The translations under genes were made by a program, and so were the position numbers. Below the pieces are notes generated by a model. That model did no database searches and was not told the origin of the DNA. It was given only the letters and a program-made list of their open reading frames with translations. From positions 2,952,501 through 3,016,500 of the forward strand of contig NZ_CP121694.1 of assembly GCF_035573695.1 (NCBI RefSeq): a stretch of DNA of 64,000 nucleotides. The letters are read 5' to 3'. Source of the DNA: Metallumcola ferriviriculae (lineage in GTDB: Bacteria; Bacillota; JADQBR01). Shown in pieces: positions 55,245 to 63,894 of this stretch; within the stretch, counting starts at the first letter, position 1; every line of letters begins with the position of its first letter.

Positions 55245-56636
55245 CTATGCTTTATTCTTCAAATACTCATCAATTGCCTTAGCTGCCTTCTTACCGGCAC
55301 CCATAGCCAGGATAACCGTTGCCGCTCCGGTAACAATATCGCCGCCGGCAAAAACACCTTCCTTGGTAGTAGCACCGGATTCTTCATCGGCTTTGATGGT
55401 TCCTTTTTTGTTCAATTCCATGCCCGGGGTGGTTGTGGGAACTAAGGGGTTAGGACCCTGACCAATGGCCATAACTACGGTATCCACTTCCATAAAGAAC
55501 TCCGAGCCCTCAATAGCAATAGGCCGGCGCCGTCCGGAAGCGTCTGGTTCCCCCAATTCATACTTGACACAGGTCATTCCTTTCACCCAGCCGTCGTCGG
55601 TAGCCACGATTTCTGTCGGACTGGTGAGTAGCTTAAACTGCACCCCTTCTTCTTCAGCGTGGTGTATTTCTTCAGTCCGAGCCGGCATCTCCTCGGCTGA
55701 ACGGCGATAGACGATATATGACTCTTCGGCACCCAAACGCAGTGCGGTACGGGCACCATCCATAGCCACATTGCCGGCACCAACCACGGCCACTTTCTTA
55801 CCAACTTTTATTGGCGTGGCATATTCCGGGAATTTGTAGCCCTTCATCAAATTTGTGCGGGTAAGAAATTCGTTGGCGGAATAGACTCCGTTTAGGTTTT
55901 CACCGGGTATATCCATGAAATATGGTAAGCCTGCACCGGTACCGATAAATACTGCATCGTAACCTTGTTCCAACAATTCATCCACGGTGCTAATCTTACC
56001 AATTACAGCGTTAGTGCGAATGTCCACACCAAGTTTACGGATATAGTCGATTTCCGTCTGCACCACTTCCTTAGGCAGACGGAATTGGGGAATACCATAC
56101 ATCAATACTCCGCCTGCTACGTGCAATGCTTCAAAAAGAGTCACTTGATGACCCAATCGTGCTAAATCCGCTGCCGCTGTCAAACTAGCCGGTCCGCCGC
56201 CTACCACAGCCACCTTTTTACCGGTGCTCGCAGGCACTTCCGGCGGCGTAACGCCCTTATTTAATTCATAGTCAGCGGCATAGCGCTCCAAGCGCCCAAT
56301 ACCCACCGGCTCATTTTTCTTGCCCAATGTACAGTACTTCTCACACTGACTTTCCTGAGGACAAACCCGGCCGCAGATGGCAGGCAAATTGCTTTTCTCC
56401 TTGATTTTGGCAATAGCACCATCATAATCTTTTTCTTTCATTTTTAGAATAAACGCGGGAATATCCACTTCCACCGGGCACCCTTGACGACATGGCTCAT
56501 TTTTACACTGTATGCAGCGCTCCGCTTCTTTCAGAGCCATTTCCTCGGTATATCCCAATGCCACTTCATTAAAATTCCTGCTTCTTTCTTGGGGATCCTG
56601 TGACGGCATGGGTGTCTTTTCCTTGATTATTGGCAT
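55245..56636 (-). CDS. nfnB: NfnB: NADPH-binding large subunit of NADH-dependent ferredoxin:NADP+ oxidoreductase (GltB-type)
   Basis: 463 residues from the ATG at 56636, 7 bases from SD GGAGGTG; an upstream ATG is too close to the SD. N-terminal domain with two [4Fe-4S] sites (CIQCKNEPCRQGC and CGRVCPQESQCEKYC), FAD motif VVGGGPASLTAAADLARLGH and NADPH motif VVGAGNVAMDGARTALRL. With NfnA it carries out flavin-based bifurcation between NADPH, NAD and ferredoxin. It could be glutamate synthase small subunit, but the NfnA partner and missing large subunit favour Nfn. Confidence 0.9.
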   Translation of the reverse strand: MPIIKEKTPMPSQDPQERSRNFNEVALGYTEEMALKEAERCIQCKNEPCRQGCPVEVDIPAFILKMKEKDYDGAIAKIKEKSNLPAICGRVCPQESQCEKYCTLGKKNEPVGIGRLERYAADYELNKGVTPPEVPASTGKKVAVVGGGPASLTAAADLARLGHQVTLFEALHVAGGVLMYGIPQFRLPKEVVQTEIDYIRKLGVDIRTNAVIGKISTVDELLEQGYDAVFIGTGAGLPYFMDIPGENLNGVYSANEFLTRTNLMKGYKFPEYATPIKVGKKVAVVGAGNVAMDGARTALRLGAEESYIVYRRSAEEMPARTEEIHHAEEEGVQFKLLTSPTEIVATDDGWVKGMTCVKYELGEPDASGRRRPIAIEGSEFFMEVDTVVMAIGQGPNPLVPTTTPGMELNKKGTIKADEESGATTKEGVFAGGDIVTGAATVILAMGAGKKAAKAIDEYLKNKA

Positions 56637-57469
56637 CCGCATCCACCTCCACAACTAGCTGCAGCTTCTGCTCTTTTTTCTTCATCCTTAAAAATTGCCA
56701 AACGGCGGATAGCCAAATCCCAGTCAACTAAATGACCGTCAAATTCAGGACCGTCCACACAGGCAAACTTAGTCTCATTTCCAACGGAAACCCTACAAGC
56801 ACCACACATGCCGGTACCATCCACCATAATCGGGTTCATGCTGACGATAGTGGGGACCTCATAAGGCTTAGTGGTACCCGTCACTGCCCGCATCATTACC
56901 ACGGGACCGATAGCCCATACGTGCTTAACGTCGCCTTTTTCCTCAATAACCTGCTTTAATAAATCAGTAACAAAACCCTTGTGACCATAGGAACCATCGT
57001 CAGTGGCTACCAGCAGAGTATCACTTACCGACCGCATTTCATCTTCAAGAATTAATAAATCCTTAGAACGGGCGCCGATAATGGAAATCACTTCATTGCC
57101 TGCTTCTTTGAGCGCTCGGGTAATCGGGTAAAGTGGCGCAACCCCTACACCGCCGCCCACACAAACAATACGTCCAAAATTCTCAATTTCGGAAGCTTGT
57201 CCCAAGGGACCAACGAAATCAACAAGACTGTCACCTTCATTAAGAGCACCGAGCTTTTTAGTGGTATAACCGATTTCCTGAAAGATAGTGGTTATAGTCC
57301 CTGCATCGCGGTTATAGTCGGCAATTGTCAAAGGGATCCGTTCCCCTTCTTCATCAACACGCAGAATAATGAACTGCCCCGCCTGCGCCTTGGCCGCTAC
57401 CATTGGTGCTTTAATTTCAAAGAGCTTAATGGTTGGAGCTAAGACCTTTGTTGCAACAATTTGGTACAC
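56627..57469 (-). CDS. nfnA: NfnA: FAD/[2Fe-2S] small subunit of ferredoxin:NADP+ oxidoreductase
   Basis: 280 residues of the PyrK/FNR type. FAD domain (1-95, RIPLTIADYNRD), NAD domain (GGGVGVAPLYPITRALKEAG) and C-terminal [2Fe-2S] site (GTGMCGACRVSV with a later Cys in KFACVDGPEF). The stop overlaps nfnB by 10 bases. The final CGGGCGCQ tail is Cys/Gly-rich and unusual. It binds NAD(H) in the bifurcating complex. PyrK or sulfhydrogenase gamma are less likely here. Confidence 0.9.
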   Translation of the reverse strand: MYQIVATKVLAPTIKLFEIKAPMVAAKAQAGQFIILRVDEEGERIPLTIADYNRDAGTITTIFQEIGYTTKKLGALNEGDSLVDFVGPLGQASEIENFGRIVCVGGGVGVAPLYPITRALKEAGNEVISIIGARSKDLLILEDEMRSVSDTLLVATDDGSYGHKGFVTDLLKQVIEEKGDVKHVWAIGPVVMMRAVTGTTKPYEVPTIVSMNPIMVDGTGMCGACRVSVGNETKFACVDGPEFDGHLVDWDLAIRRLAIFKDEEKRAEAAASCGGGCGCQ

Positions 57470-57804
57470 TTAAATTTCCCTCCTCGTTTAGGTAAATTGT
57501 AAATTGTACATATCATAACAGTATTCGCACCAAAATCTTTAATTTCCTGCTAAAGCTTTGGAAAAAGTCTCACTTTTCACAAACATCGTGATCTATACCA
57601 AACATAATGTCAGACAACAAGCCACCGTTCCTGATGGGCCTCCTGGAGAAGGCCACACCCTACTGAAAATCAAAACCGCCGGAGAATGGGCCCGGCAGCA
57701 GTTAAATTGATTTTTGAAAATGGTTTTTATATCCTTTTGCCCGTTCATAGCACAGGCCGCTATTAAGGTCTTCCGTCCAAAGAATGCTAACCCTAAGTTC
57801 TAAC
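57470..57804. other. Intergenic region upstream of nfnA with a possible gene remnant
   Basis: 335 bases. A plus-strand frame from about 57551 to a stop at 57710 lacks a good start and reads LEKVSLFTNIVIYTKHN and, later, GEWARQQLN. I do not recognise it. The rest shows no clear promoter, although the nfnA promoter must lie here. The accessory region starts just beyond. Confidence 0.35.
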
Positions 57805-58103
57805 TTAAATTCCAATCCCTTGCATTATTTTATCTGCTTTAATTACTATAGTATCACCTAGGGATGTCAGCATAATCGTCTGAAAAAACAAGCCCATTGA
57901 TGCAGCCATTATTAAAGATAACAAATTTTTGTCACTCGCTGCAGCTACAAAAACCAACATGATATTAAAGCTAAACACCCAGAAGCTATAAGCCCTTTTA
58001 TATAACGCCGCCAGCACAATCAAGCCCGTTCTGGCAATGACACTTGCTGACTCTTATATAATTTAGAGATTATTACCGCAGATGTCTTTTCCATATTAAA
58101 CAT
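57805..58103 (-). pseudogene. agrB: agrB remnant (internally deleted)
   Basis: At 58103 a frame begins MFNMEKTSAVIISKLYKS, like the AgrB N-terminus, but stops after 27 codons at 58020. A second frame (57805-58023, about 72 residues) has the hydrophobic end typical of AgrB (ALYKRAYSFWVFSF and AASMGLFFQTIMLTS). The two together cover only about half of a normal AgrB (around 200); the middle with the catalytic His and Cys is missing. It lies where agrB would be expected, downstream of the kinase. Confidence 0.65.
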
Positions 58104-58109
58104 CTTTTC

Positions 58110-58976
58110 CTATGCCTCCAGCCTATGTTTGGGTATCTCTATTTTTAATCTGAATAGACTGTCCTGAATATCAAGCAGCATTTCACCATCCAACTTTTCA
58201 GTCAATCTTTTTATAATCGCAAGGCCGTCTCCCGTATGCTTACTTTTCCTGGTAGAAAAGCCTGCAGAAAAAAGCATTTCCGATGTAAAAATCTGACTTT
58301 GAGTAAAGGTATTGGTAATTTCAATAATATAATCTAAGGGGTCGTCACCAATTTGTACTGTAATCACCCCTTGGGATTGCTCCGGCATTGTTTCACACGC
58401 TTCTATGCCATTATCCAGTGCATTTCCTAATATGGAGACCAGGTCAAGTACGTATCTTTTGTCGCTTTTAATCATTGTACTGCATTTAAAGTCCACTGAA
58501 ATATTTTTTTGCCTAGCTTCGGTAACCTTGGAAAAAAGAAGTACATCCAATTCTTTTAGACCTGTCTCGATGCTAATCATACTGTCATCTAAAGACTTTA
58601 CATACTGAGATAAATAACCTTCCAGTTTTTCGTATTCTTTCTCTTTTGCTAAGTTAGAAATAACGCTTAAATGATTTTTAATGTCATGACGGTGCCGGCG
58701 GTAAAGGCGGTTTTGTTCCTGAATATGCTCAAACTTTAAACGCATTAGTCTATGCTGCTCTTCCTCCAAACCGGATGTATATAACTTTCGAATCAGAAAA
58801 ATGGCGGCAATAATCAAAAAAAAGGTCACTATGCCAAAAATCAGCTCAAGAATATCGTCATTATTCGGCTGCAAAACATTATACCTTTTCATGAAGCTGT
58901 TATTGATTAACAGAACAATTAACGCCAACTGAGTTATATATAGTATAATCACAGCTTTATAATAATTCCTGGTCAT
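58110..58976 (-). CDS. AgrC-type GHKL sensor histidine kinase
   Basis: 288 residues: two membrane segments (about 8-27, 45-65), then a kinase region with the AgrC-type H box RRHRHDIKNHLSVISNLA and N box SILGNALDNGIEACE. The ATP-lid part is SAGFSTRKSKHTGDGLAI. A normal AgrC has 5-7 membrane segments. Here those reside in the preceding overlapping gene (58957-59466), so the sensor is split in two chains or a former fusion broke. It would phosphorylate a LytTR regulator. Confidence 0.85.
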   Translation of the reverse strand: MTRNYYKAVIILYITQLALIVLLINNSFMKRYNVLQPNNDDILELIFGIVTFFLIIAAIFLIRKLYTSGLEEEQHRLMRLKFEHIQEQNRLYRRHRHDIKNHLSVISNLAKEKEYEKLEGYLSQYVKSLDDSMISIETGLKELDVLLFSKVTEARQKNISVDFKCSTMIKSDKRYVLDLVSILGNALDNGIEACETMPEQSQGVITVQIGDDPLDYIIEITNTFTQSQIFTSEMLFSAGFSTRKSKHTGDGLAIIKRLTEKLDGEMLLDIQDSLFRLKIEIPKHRLEA

Positions 58977-59466
58977 GGTTCCACTCCTGGTCAGCTAATT
59001 GCTGTGGTTTGTTAAATAGAGATAGTTGGTAACGGATAATAACAAAAACTATAATAAAAGCAACCACAAGTTGAGGAATAAACCACAAAAATTGTAAAGT
59101 AGTATTTTCCAGCACCACAGCCGGATTGCTATGGTAAATAGACTGCAAAAGTTTAATGTTGAAAAACTCAATTATTAAGTAAATAATGGTTGACAGTATG
59201 ACAGCTATAATCCTTTTAAACCAATCACCCATTTGAAAGAAAGTTAAAATTACCACTAATCCTGCGTTATAAAAAAACACATTTACGACATAACTAGCGG
59301 CGAAATGCCGGATAATATGGGCTGCTGCGCCCATGAGCAATCCTATCAAAAATACCTTTTTCCATGAGACTTTTAATCCCATTAAACTGCAGGCCAGCCA
59401 AGTTATAGCCACGGCTTCCGGTATGGAAAATAATAAAGTTTGCAGTACAGTCATTTTTCCCATCAT
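58957..59466 (-). CDS. Membrane sensor half of the AgrC-type system
   Basis: 169 residues with five membrane helices (about 10-27, 35-55, 62-80, 85-108, 130-150), ending in a hydrophilic tail (QQLADQEWNHDQELL). It overlaps the kinase by 20 bases in a different frame, so it is coupled in translation. It lies 7 bases after the dead LytTR regulator copy. The first 20 residues (MMGKMTVLQTLLFSIPEAVA) are repeated at 62050 as a truncated copy. It may bind the autoinducer peptide. Confidence 0.65.
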   Translation of the reverse strand: MMGKMTVLQTLLFSIPEAVAITWLACSLMGLKVSWKKVFLIGLLMGAAAHIIRHFAASYVVNVFFYNAGLVVILTFFQMGDWFKRIIAVILSTIIYLIIEFFNIKLLQSIYHSNPAVVLENTTLQFLWFIPQLVVAFIIVFVIIRYQLSLFNKPQQLADQEWNHDQELL

Positions 59467-59473
59467 GTCTCAC

Positions 59474-59807
59474 CTACCTGAAAATTTCCTTGAGCCTAGT
59501 TTCGAAATCTTGATAAAGTCTTTTTGACAAATATGCAGTATACTCTTTTCCTTTAAACATGGATTCCCGGTAACACATAACGATATAGCTTTAAACCCTT
59601 GATACAACAGCATAGTTGACTCGTTAGGTGTTTAAACACATAACGATGTATACGAATACATCATATTGCTACAAGCCTTGCAAATAAAGCGATTGAACAA
59701 TTCCTCGTTATGTATATGCGGGAATCTAGGTTTAAAGAAGATGATGAACGAGGCTCATGTAGAAGGGTCCACCAGTTGTCTTCCGTAATCATGGCCCGGA
59801 TAACCAA
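59474..59807 (-). pseudogene. LytTR response regulator, broken copy
   Basis: Both ends match the intact regulator at 62058-62768. The 3' end keeps TAYLSKRLYQ before a stop at 59474, and the 5' end keeps the start with MITEDN. The centre, including most of the receiver and DNA-binding domains (about 570 bases), is deleted, and a 173-base MITE-like element is inserted at 59558-59730. It cannot make a working protein. Confidence 0.85.
59552..59736. mobile_element. MITE-like element with 6-base target duplication
   Basis: The element (59558-59730) has inverted ends: TTTAAAC-x-x-x-GATTCCCG...CATAACGA with 26 of 32 positions matching between the arms, flank included. TTTAAA flanks both sides (59552-59557 and 59731-59736), while the intact paralogue has a single TTTAAA there. 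It has no coding frame, so it needs a transposase from elsewhere. Confidence 0.75.
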
Positions 59808-59944
59808 TACTCCCCCTCCTCTCGGTTGTCGAAGAATAGTTAATAATATCTATTTTCCGTATTTTCCATTTATATCCTGCCCCTTTTAAAAATATCCTAT
59901 ATATTAAAACTCACCTCCATTTATTTAGATTCAAAAAAGTGTCT

Positions 59945-59974
59945 TTTCGTTCCCGAAAATGACACTTTCGTTCC
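59945..59974 (+). promoter_or_regulatory. Tandem LytTR-type operator, locus 1
   Basis: Two TTTCGTTCC repeats, 21 bases start to start (12-base spacer). AgrA-type LytTR regulators bind two 9-base direct repeats with 12-13 bases between, so this fits well. The same sequence is kept at 62909-62938. Confidence 0.7.
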
Positions 59975-60025
59975 GTAAATCACATTTTTCCATTGCCCTA
60001 TGCTACCATGAAATTGTAATAATTC

Positions 60026-60718
60026 GGAAAAGAAACCATTGATAGAGACTTAACCCCTAATGAAATTTCTGCTGCAAACGAAAAAGATGCTAAGATTAAG
60101 GCATACTTCAATTCGGGAAAACATAAGGCTAATGCAAGAAAAAACCTGGTTACTAAAGACGGGCAATTTTCTGTTCAAGCTTATAATTCGTTAGCAGTAC
60201 CGATGCATCAACAGGAAACAACTTATTGGTGTGGTCCTGCAAGTGCTCTGCAAGCCATAGATTATATTATTGACAATAACGTTCCGAGTCAACAACAATT
60301 GGCCAATGAATGGGATCCCACAAATAATAAGTATGGGATGAATACTGATTTATATCATGGTACCACCAGTCCAGATATGGCTCGCGCCATGAATCATTGG
60401 ATAGATACAACTTGGTATGTTGCCCGTGCAGAAGATAACTATGAGAACCTTTGGGCTAAACTTGTTTTTGCAGTTGATTATAGACATCCTGCAAATATTC
60501 TTGTTAATACACAGACTCTAAGTTGGTATAATGGCAAAGAGCTTACCCATTTCTTAACTGTTAGGGGATGGCATGACTGGAGTTCGGGAGAAAGAGAAGT
60601 TGATTTGGTTGACCCAAACTGGAATGACACTTACTTTGGTTACCAAAATTATGAACCCTATGATAATGTTTATAGTGCCGTTAATTCGCAAAGTTGGCGC
60701 GAAAATATTGTATATTAA
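60026..60718 (+). pseudogene. C39-like peptidase, 5'-truncated; possible CDS 60203-60718
   Basis: The frame runs open from 60026 (FGKETIDRDLTPNE) to 60718 but has no start codon or signal peptide before the inner ATG at 60203. From there 171 residues hold a papain-like C39-type fold: catalytic Cys at residue 10 of that reading (TYWCGPASALQAIDY), His in ELTHFLTVRGWH and Asp/Asn in VDLVDPNWND. The upstream side matches the DNA before agrD in locus 2, so the gene seems to have been fused there and lost its export signal. It could still be made from ATG 60203, but inside the cell. Confidence 0.7.
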
Positions 60719-60807
60719 ACAGTTGAACCGCCATAAACTGAACGTTATAAATGACGACCCAGAAGACCAGATTAGTCATTACTAGATTATTGTTGGGGGC
60801 AAGCAAA

Positions 60808-61818
60808 GTGAAAAAAAGTATTTTATTTATCCTTACAATTTGCACGATACTTACCGTTTCTTCTTGTTACACTCCTCTGGAACAGAAAAGTTTTGTTATT
60901 AATAAGTTTGAGGTTAATACACACAATTTCAATGCAGCACAACCTGACATAAGTAATGGTAATTTGGTATGGGCAGGAGGTAATAATCGGGTATCTAGTA
61001 GTATATACCTATTGGACAAGGTATTTTTATATGATCTTGACACCAAGCAAATTACTACATTATTTCATACGCAATTTAATGGACAAACCGACGAAACTCA
61101 GATTAATAGTAAATGGGTTTGCTGGACAGATTGGAATGGTGAAAAAGGGGCTGTTTGGAAAATATATGCATATTCGCTTGAAAGGAAAAAACTCTATAAA
61201 ATTGCTTCAGGTCAAAGTGACTTAAAACCAGACCAGAACACTCTTCCTAGGTTGACTCTATCCTCCAATGATTACTTAGCATGGTTTCAGACTAGCAACG
61301 CAGATGAAATATTGCAACGATCTTTAAAATTATATAATATTGAAACACGTGAAGAAAGGGATATAGCACTAGTTAAGTCACCTAAAGCAATGCCGAACAT
61401 ATCTAGAAAATATCTTGTTTGGTCAGAAGATAAAACTATTTTTGTTTATTCTTTAAGCAAAGAAAAAGTAATAGAAAAAATTATTACAGACCAACTAGCA
61501 ATGTTTCCAAAAGTAAACGATGAATATGTGATATGGAATGAAGTTGGTGTATACCCCTTACTAAAAATGAAACGGATAGGGGAAAAAAAGAAAACTGACA
61601 TCTTTACCGGTTCAGTATTCTTTTTTGATATTGGAACAGATTATATCGTATGGCAGTCAAAGCCGAATGGATCTATATTCGCTTATTCGATATCTAGAAA
61701 TAGTACAGAAACAATTACATCATCGGGATTGTTGCCTTATATCAGAGGTAACAACCTAATTTGGGAGACTAAGGGTAAGGATAATAAGGTAATCTTTCAC
61801 GTTGCAAAGCTGTTTTAA
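60808..61818 (+). CDS. Lipoprotein with WD40/TolB-like propeller repeats
   Basis: 336 residues from the GTG at 60808 (SD GGGGGC). A lipoprotein signal (KKSILFILTICTILTVSSC) with Cys at about 19, then recurring blocks of the form NLVWAG, WVCWTDWNG, YLAWFQ, YLVWSED, YVIWNE, YIVWQS, NLIWET, which is a propeller-like repeat about every 45 residues. It is probably a surface lipoprotein of unknown partner. It follows the truncated peptidase by 89 bases. AT-rich codon use differs from the core genes. Confidence 0.75.
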   Translation: MKKSILFILTICTILTVSSCYTPLEQKSFVINKFEVNTHNFNAAQPDISNGNLVWAGGNNRVSSSIYLLDKVFLYDLDTKQITTLFHTQFNGQTDETQINSKWVCWTDWNGEKGAVWKIYAYSLERKKLYKIASGQSDLKPDQNTLPRLTLSSNDYLAWFQTSNADEILQRSLKLYNIETREERDIALVKSPKAMPNISRKYLVWSEDKTIFVYSLSKEKVIEKIITDQLAMFPKVNDEYVIWNEVGVYPLLKMKRIGEKKKTDIFTGSVFFFDIGTDYIVWQSKPNGSIFAYSISRNSTETITSSGLLPYIRGNNLIWETKGKDNKVIFHVAKLF

Positions 61819-61848
61819 TATAACTATAACCTAAAAATTTATTTTAGA

Positions 61849-61876
61849 GGAGAACCTTGTAACAAGGTTCTCCCTT
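61849..61876 (+). terminator. Terminator of the lipoprotein gene
   Basis: GGAGAACCTT pairs with AAGGTTCTCC across GTAAC, followed by a short CTTTCG. Confidence 0.65.
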
Positions 61877-61981
61877 TCGCACTAATTCCGTCCTTAGTTC
61901 CGTTTATCGGATAGGGAACCGGCCCTTTATGTCAAGGTATTAATAAGGCTATTTGGGTACATGAAAGAAGTAAGGACATCC

Positions 61982-62050
61982 TCAAATTATAGCCACGGTT
62001 TCCGGTATGGAAAATAAAAGTGTTTGTAGTACAGTCACCCTTCCCATCAT
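61982..62050 (-). pseudogene. Truncated copy of the membrane sensor gene
   Basis: The first 20 codons (ATGATGGGAAGGGTGACT...) match the start of the sensor at 59466, then the match breaks and a stop follows at 61982. It lies at the normal distance after the intact regulator. It marks the edge of the duplicated segment. Confidence 0.8.
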
Positions 62051-62057
62051 ATCTCAC

Positions 62058-62768
62058 CTACCCGGAAATTTCTTTGAGCCTGATTCTGAATTCTTGATAA
62101 AGTCTTTTTGACAAATATGCCGTATAGTCTTTTCCTTTAAAGAAAATGGCAAACGAGGTTCTTGTGGAAGGTCTTACCGATGCTATTTTTGTAAGATTAA
62201 CCAAATATGACCTACCGGTCTTAAAGAACAAGTCCTTATCCACCATTTCTTCCATGTCTTTAAGGGAATAGTTAGCTGTAATTACTTTAGCAGCGGTATA
62301 AACAAGCGTTTTCTTGTTATACGCCTCCACAAAATAAAGTTCATTTTGTTTAACTATCTCAACTGTTTCCCCTGTATTAAACTGAATTATTTTATCATTC
62401 CCGTTCAGTTTCCTTTTGATTCTAAACAGTGTCTGCTTCAACCGTTTTTTATCCAGGGGCTTTGTAATGTAGTCTGCGGCATAGAGAGCAAATGCTTCTT
62501 TCATAAACTGCTCATATGACGTGATAAAGATTATTTCCGTATCCCGCGACCGTTTCCGTATCACCCGTGCCACTTCAACACCGGAAATCTTAGGCATATT
62601 AATATCCAAAATAACTAGCTCAGGCTTGATATCTTCAAATACATTAAGAAACTCTTCACCGTTTGCGGCGGTAAATGCCACCTCTATCCCGTTAAATGAT
62701 GCAATCTCATCTGCCAATTGCTCCCGAAACCACCGGTTGTCTTCCGCAATCATGGTCCGGATAACCAC
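62058..62768 (-). CDS. LytTR-family response regulator (AgrA-type)
   Basis: 236 residues from the GTG at 62768 behind AGGGGGGAG. A receiver (about 5-125, Asp55 in LVILDINMP, Lys in YITKPLDKK) and a LytTR DNA-binding domain (about 135-235, NTGETVEIVKQNELYFVEAY has key part ELYFVEAYNK; VNLTKIASVRP). It binds tandem 9-base repeats, and such repeats lie upstream in both copies. The kinase partner is at 58110-58976 only. A longer reading to 62858 has no support. Confidence 0.9.
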   Translation of the reverse strand: MVIRTMIAEDNRWFREQLADEIASFNGIEVAFTAANGEEFLNVFEDIKPELVILDINMPKISGVEVARVIRKRSRDTEIIFITSYEQFMKEAFALYAADYITKPLDKKRLKQTLFRIKRKLNGNDKIIQFNTGETVEIVKQNELYFVEAYNKKTLVYTAAKVITANYSLKDMEEMVDKDLFFKTGRSYLVNLTKIASVRPSTRTSFAIFFKGKDYTAYLSKRLYQEFRIRLKEISG

Positions 62769-62908
62769 CAATCTCCCCCCCTCTCGCTTGTCGAAGAATG
62801 GCTCAATAATTTCTATTTTCCATATTTTACATTTGTATCCTGCTCCTTTTAAAAACATCCTTACATATTAAAACTAACCTACATCTATTTAGATTCAAAA
62901 AAGTGTCT

Positions 62909-62938
62909 TTTCGTTCCCGAAAATGACACTTTCGTTCC
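62909..62938 (+). promoter_or_regulatory. Tandem LytTR-type operator, locus 2 (agrD promoter region)
   Basis: Two TTTCGTTCC repeats 21 bases apart, about 70 bases upstream of agrD. The surrounding 100 bases are nearly the same as in locus 1. It lies between the divergent regulator gene and agrD. Confidence 0.75.
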
Positions 62939-63005
62939 GTAAATCACATTTTCCCATTGCCATATGCTACCATTAAACTGTAATAATCAGGAAAGGGGGG
63001 AGGCT

Positions 63006-63146
63006 ATGGAATTCCAAAAGGCGGGATTGTTAACGGCATTTTCTGGTTTGTTGGCTTTTGTCGCGACTCTATCAACGGTTACACCAAACTGTATAGGTTG
63101 GTTTTATGAGCCGAGAAAGCCTGAAACTCTATTAAAAACTGACTAA
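63006..63146 (+). CDS. agrD: AgrD-type cyclic lactone autoinducer precursor
   Basis: 46 residues from the ATG at 63006 (SD AAAGGGGGGAGG). It has the AgrD plan: an amphipathic hydrophobic leader (MEFQKAGLLTAFSGLLAFV), a core ending with a Cys for thiolactone ring closure (TVTPNCIGWFYEP), and an acidic/charged C-terminal tail starting with EPRKPE, matching the WFYEPxxPxxL motif common in Clostridia AgrD peptides. AgrB would cut and cyclise it, but the only agrB here is broken. Confidence 0.88.
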   Translation: MEFQKAGLLTAFSGLLAFVATLSTVTPNCIGWFYEPRKPETLLKTD

Positions 63147-63246
63147 TCTAGTGAAAAAGGGCTTTTTGGGGGGTGTCTAACGCTAAAAATATTATAGTAA
63201 GTTTTGCGTGTATAAATAAATTTGGTAAAATTAAGGAGGGGGAATT

Positions 63247-63879
63247 ATGGCTAATAGAAAATTGTTATTAAGTTTTCTGATGTTTGCAGTAGGATTTATG
63301 CTACCTTTAATTCCGAAAGCTTATGCTGATTTAAGCTACCCAGACACAACTGTGAGCATCAATTATAATGGTGCTTACGATTATTATTATGCGGATGGTG
63401 CAGGTAATGTTGTCGATTTAACTTTTAGGGAATTTCCCACTGTACTTCTTGATCCAGGTGAAACTGTTACACTATCTGTCACCGAAAAAATTGTTTCTAC
63501 TGGAGATTGGGCACCGGTTTTTAGGACAGGATGGGACCAATCCAAGTTAATTCTTTATGACATTCAACCTAAATCTGCAAATGACGCAGATCCTAAAGCA
63601 TTATTTGCCACTGAATTTTATAATTCTGATGGACATATGGTGAAAACATGGTATTTCGCCGTTTCACAGGATCCAACGACTACCTTAACCCAAGGAGAAC
63701 AGGCAGACTATTACATCTATTTCCAATATAATACTACGGGAGATTATGCTTGGGTTCAGGAAGCTGAAATGCATAGTGAGCGGTGGACGTTTAATTCTGG
63801 ATACTATCAAGGCGACAGTGGCTTTATTTATGATGAAGTAGCATCAAAAAGCGGTATGCTCCTTGAGCATGGTTTATAA
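63247..63879 (+). CDS. Secreted protein of unknown function
   Basis: 210 residues: signal peptide (about 1-27, ending KAYA-D) and an all-beta-looking remainder rich in Tyr, Asp and Thr, without Cys or known motif. SD AAGGAGGGG is strong. It lies 100 bases after agrD in the same direction, and so may be a target of the Agr system. AT-rich codon use matches the accessory region. Confidence 0.7.
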   Translation: MANRKLLLSFLMFAVGFMLPLIPKAYADLSYPDTTVSINYNGAYDYYYADGAGNVVDLTFREFPTVLLDPGETVTLSVTEKIVSTGDWAPVFRTGWDQSKLILYDIQPKSANDADPKALFATEFYNSDGHMVKTWYFAVSQDPTTTLTQGEQADYYIYFQYNTTGDYAWVQEAEMHSERWTFNSGYYQGDSGFIYDEVASKSGMLLEHGL

Positions 63880-63894
63880 GGTGGAGGTGAAAAG

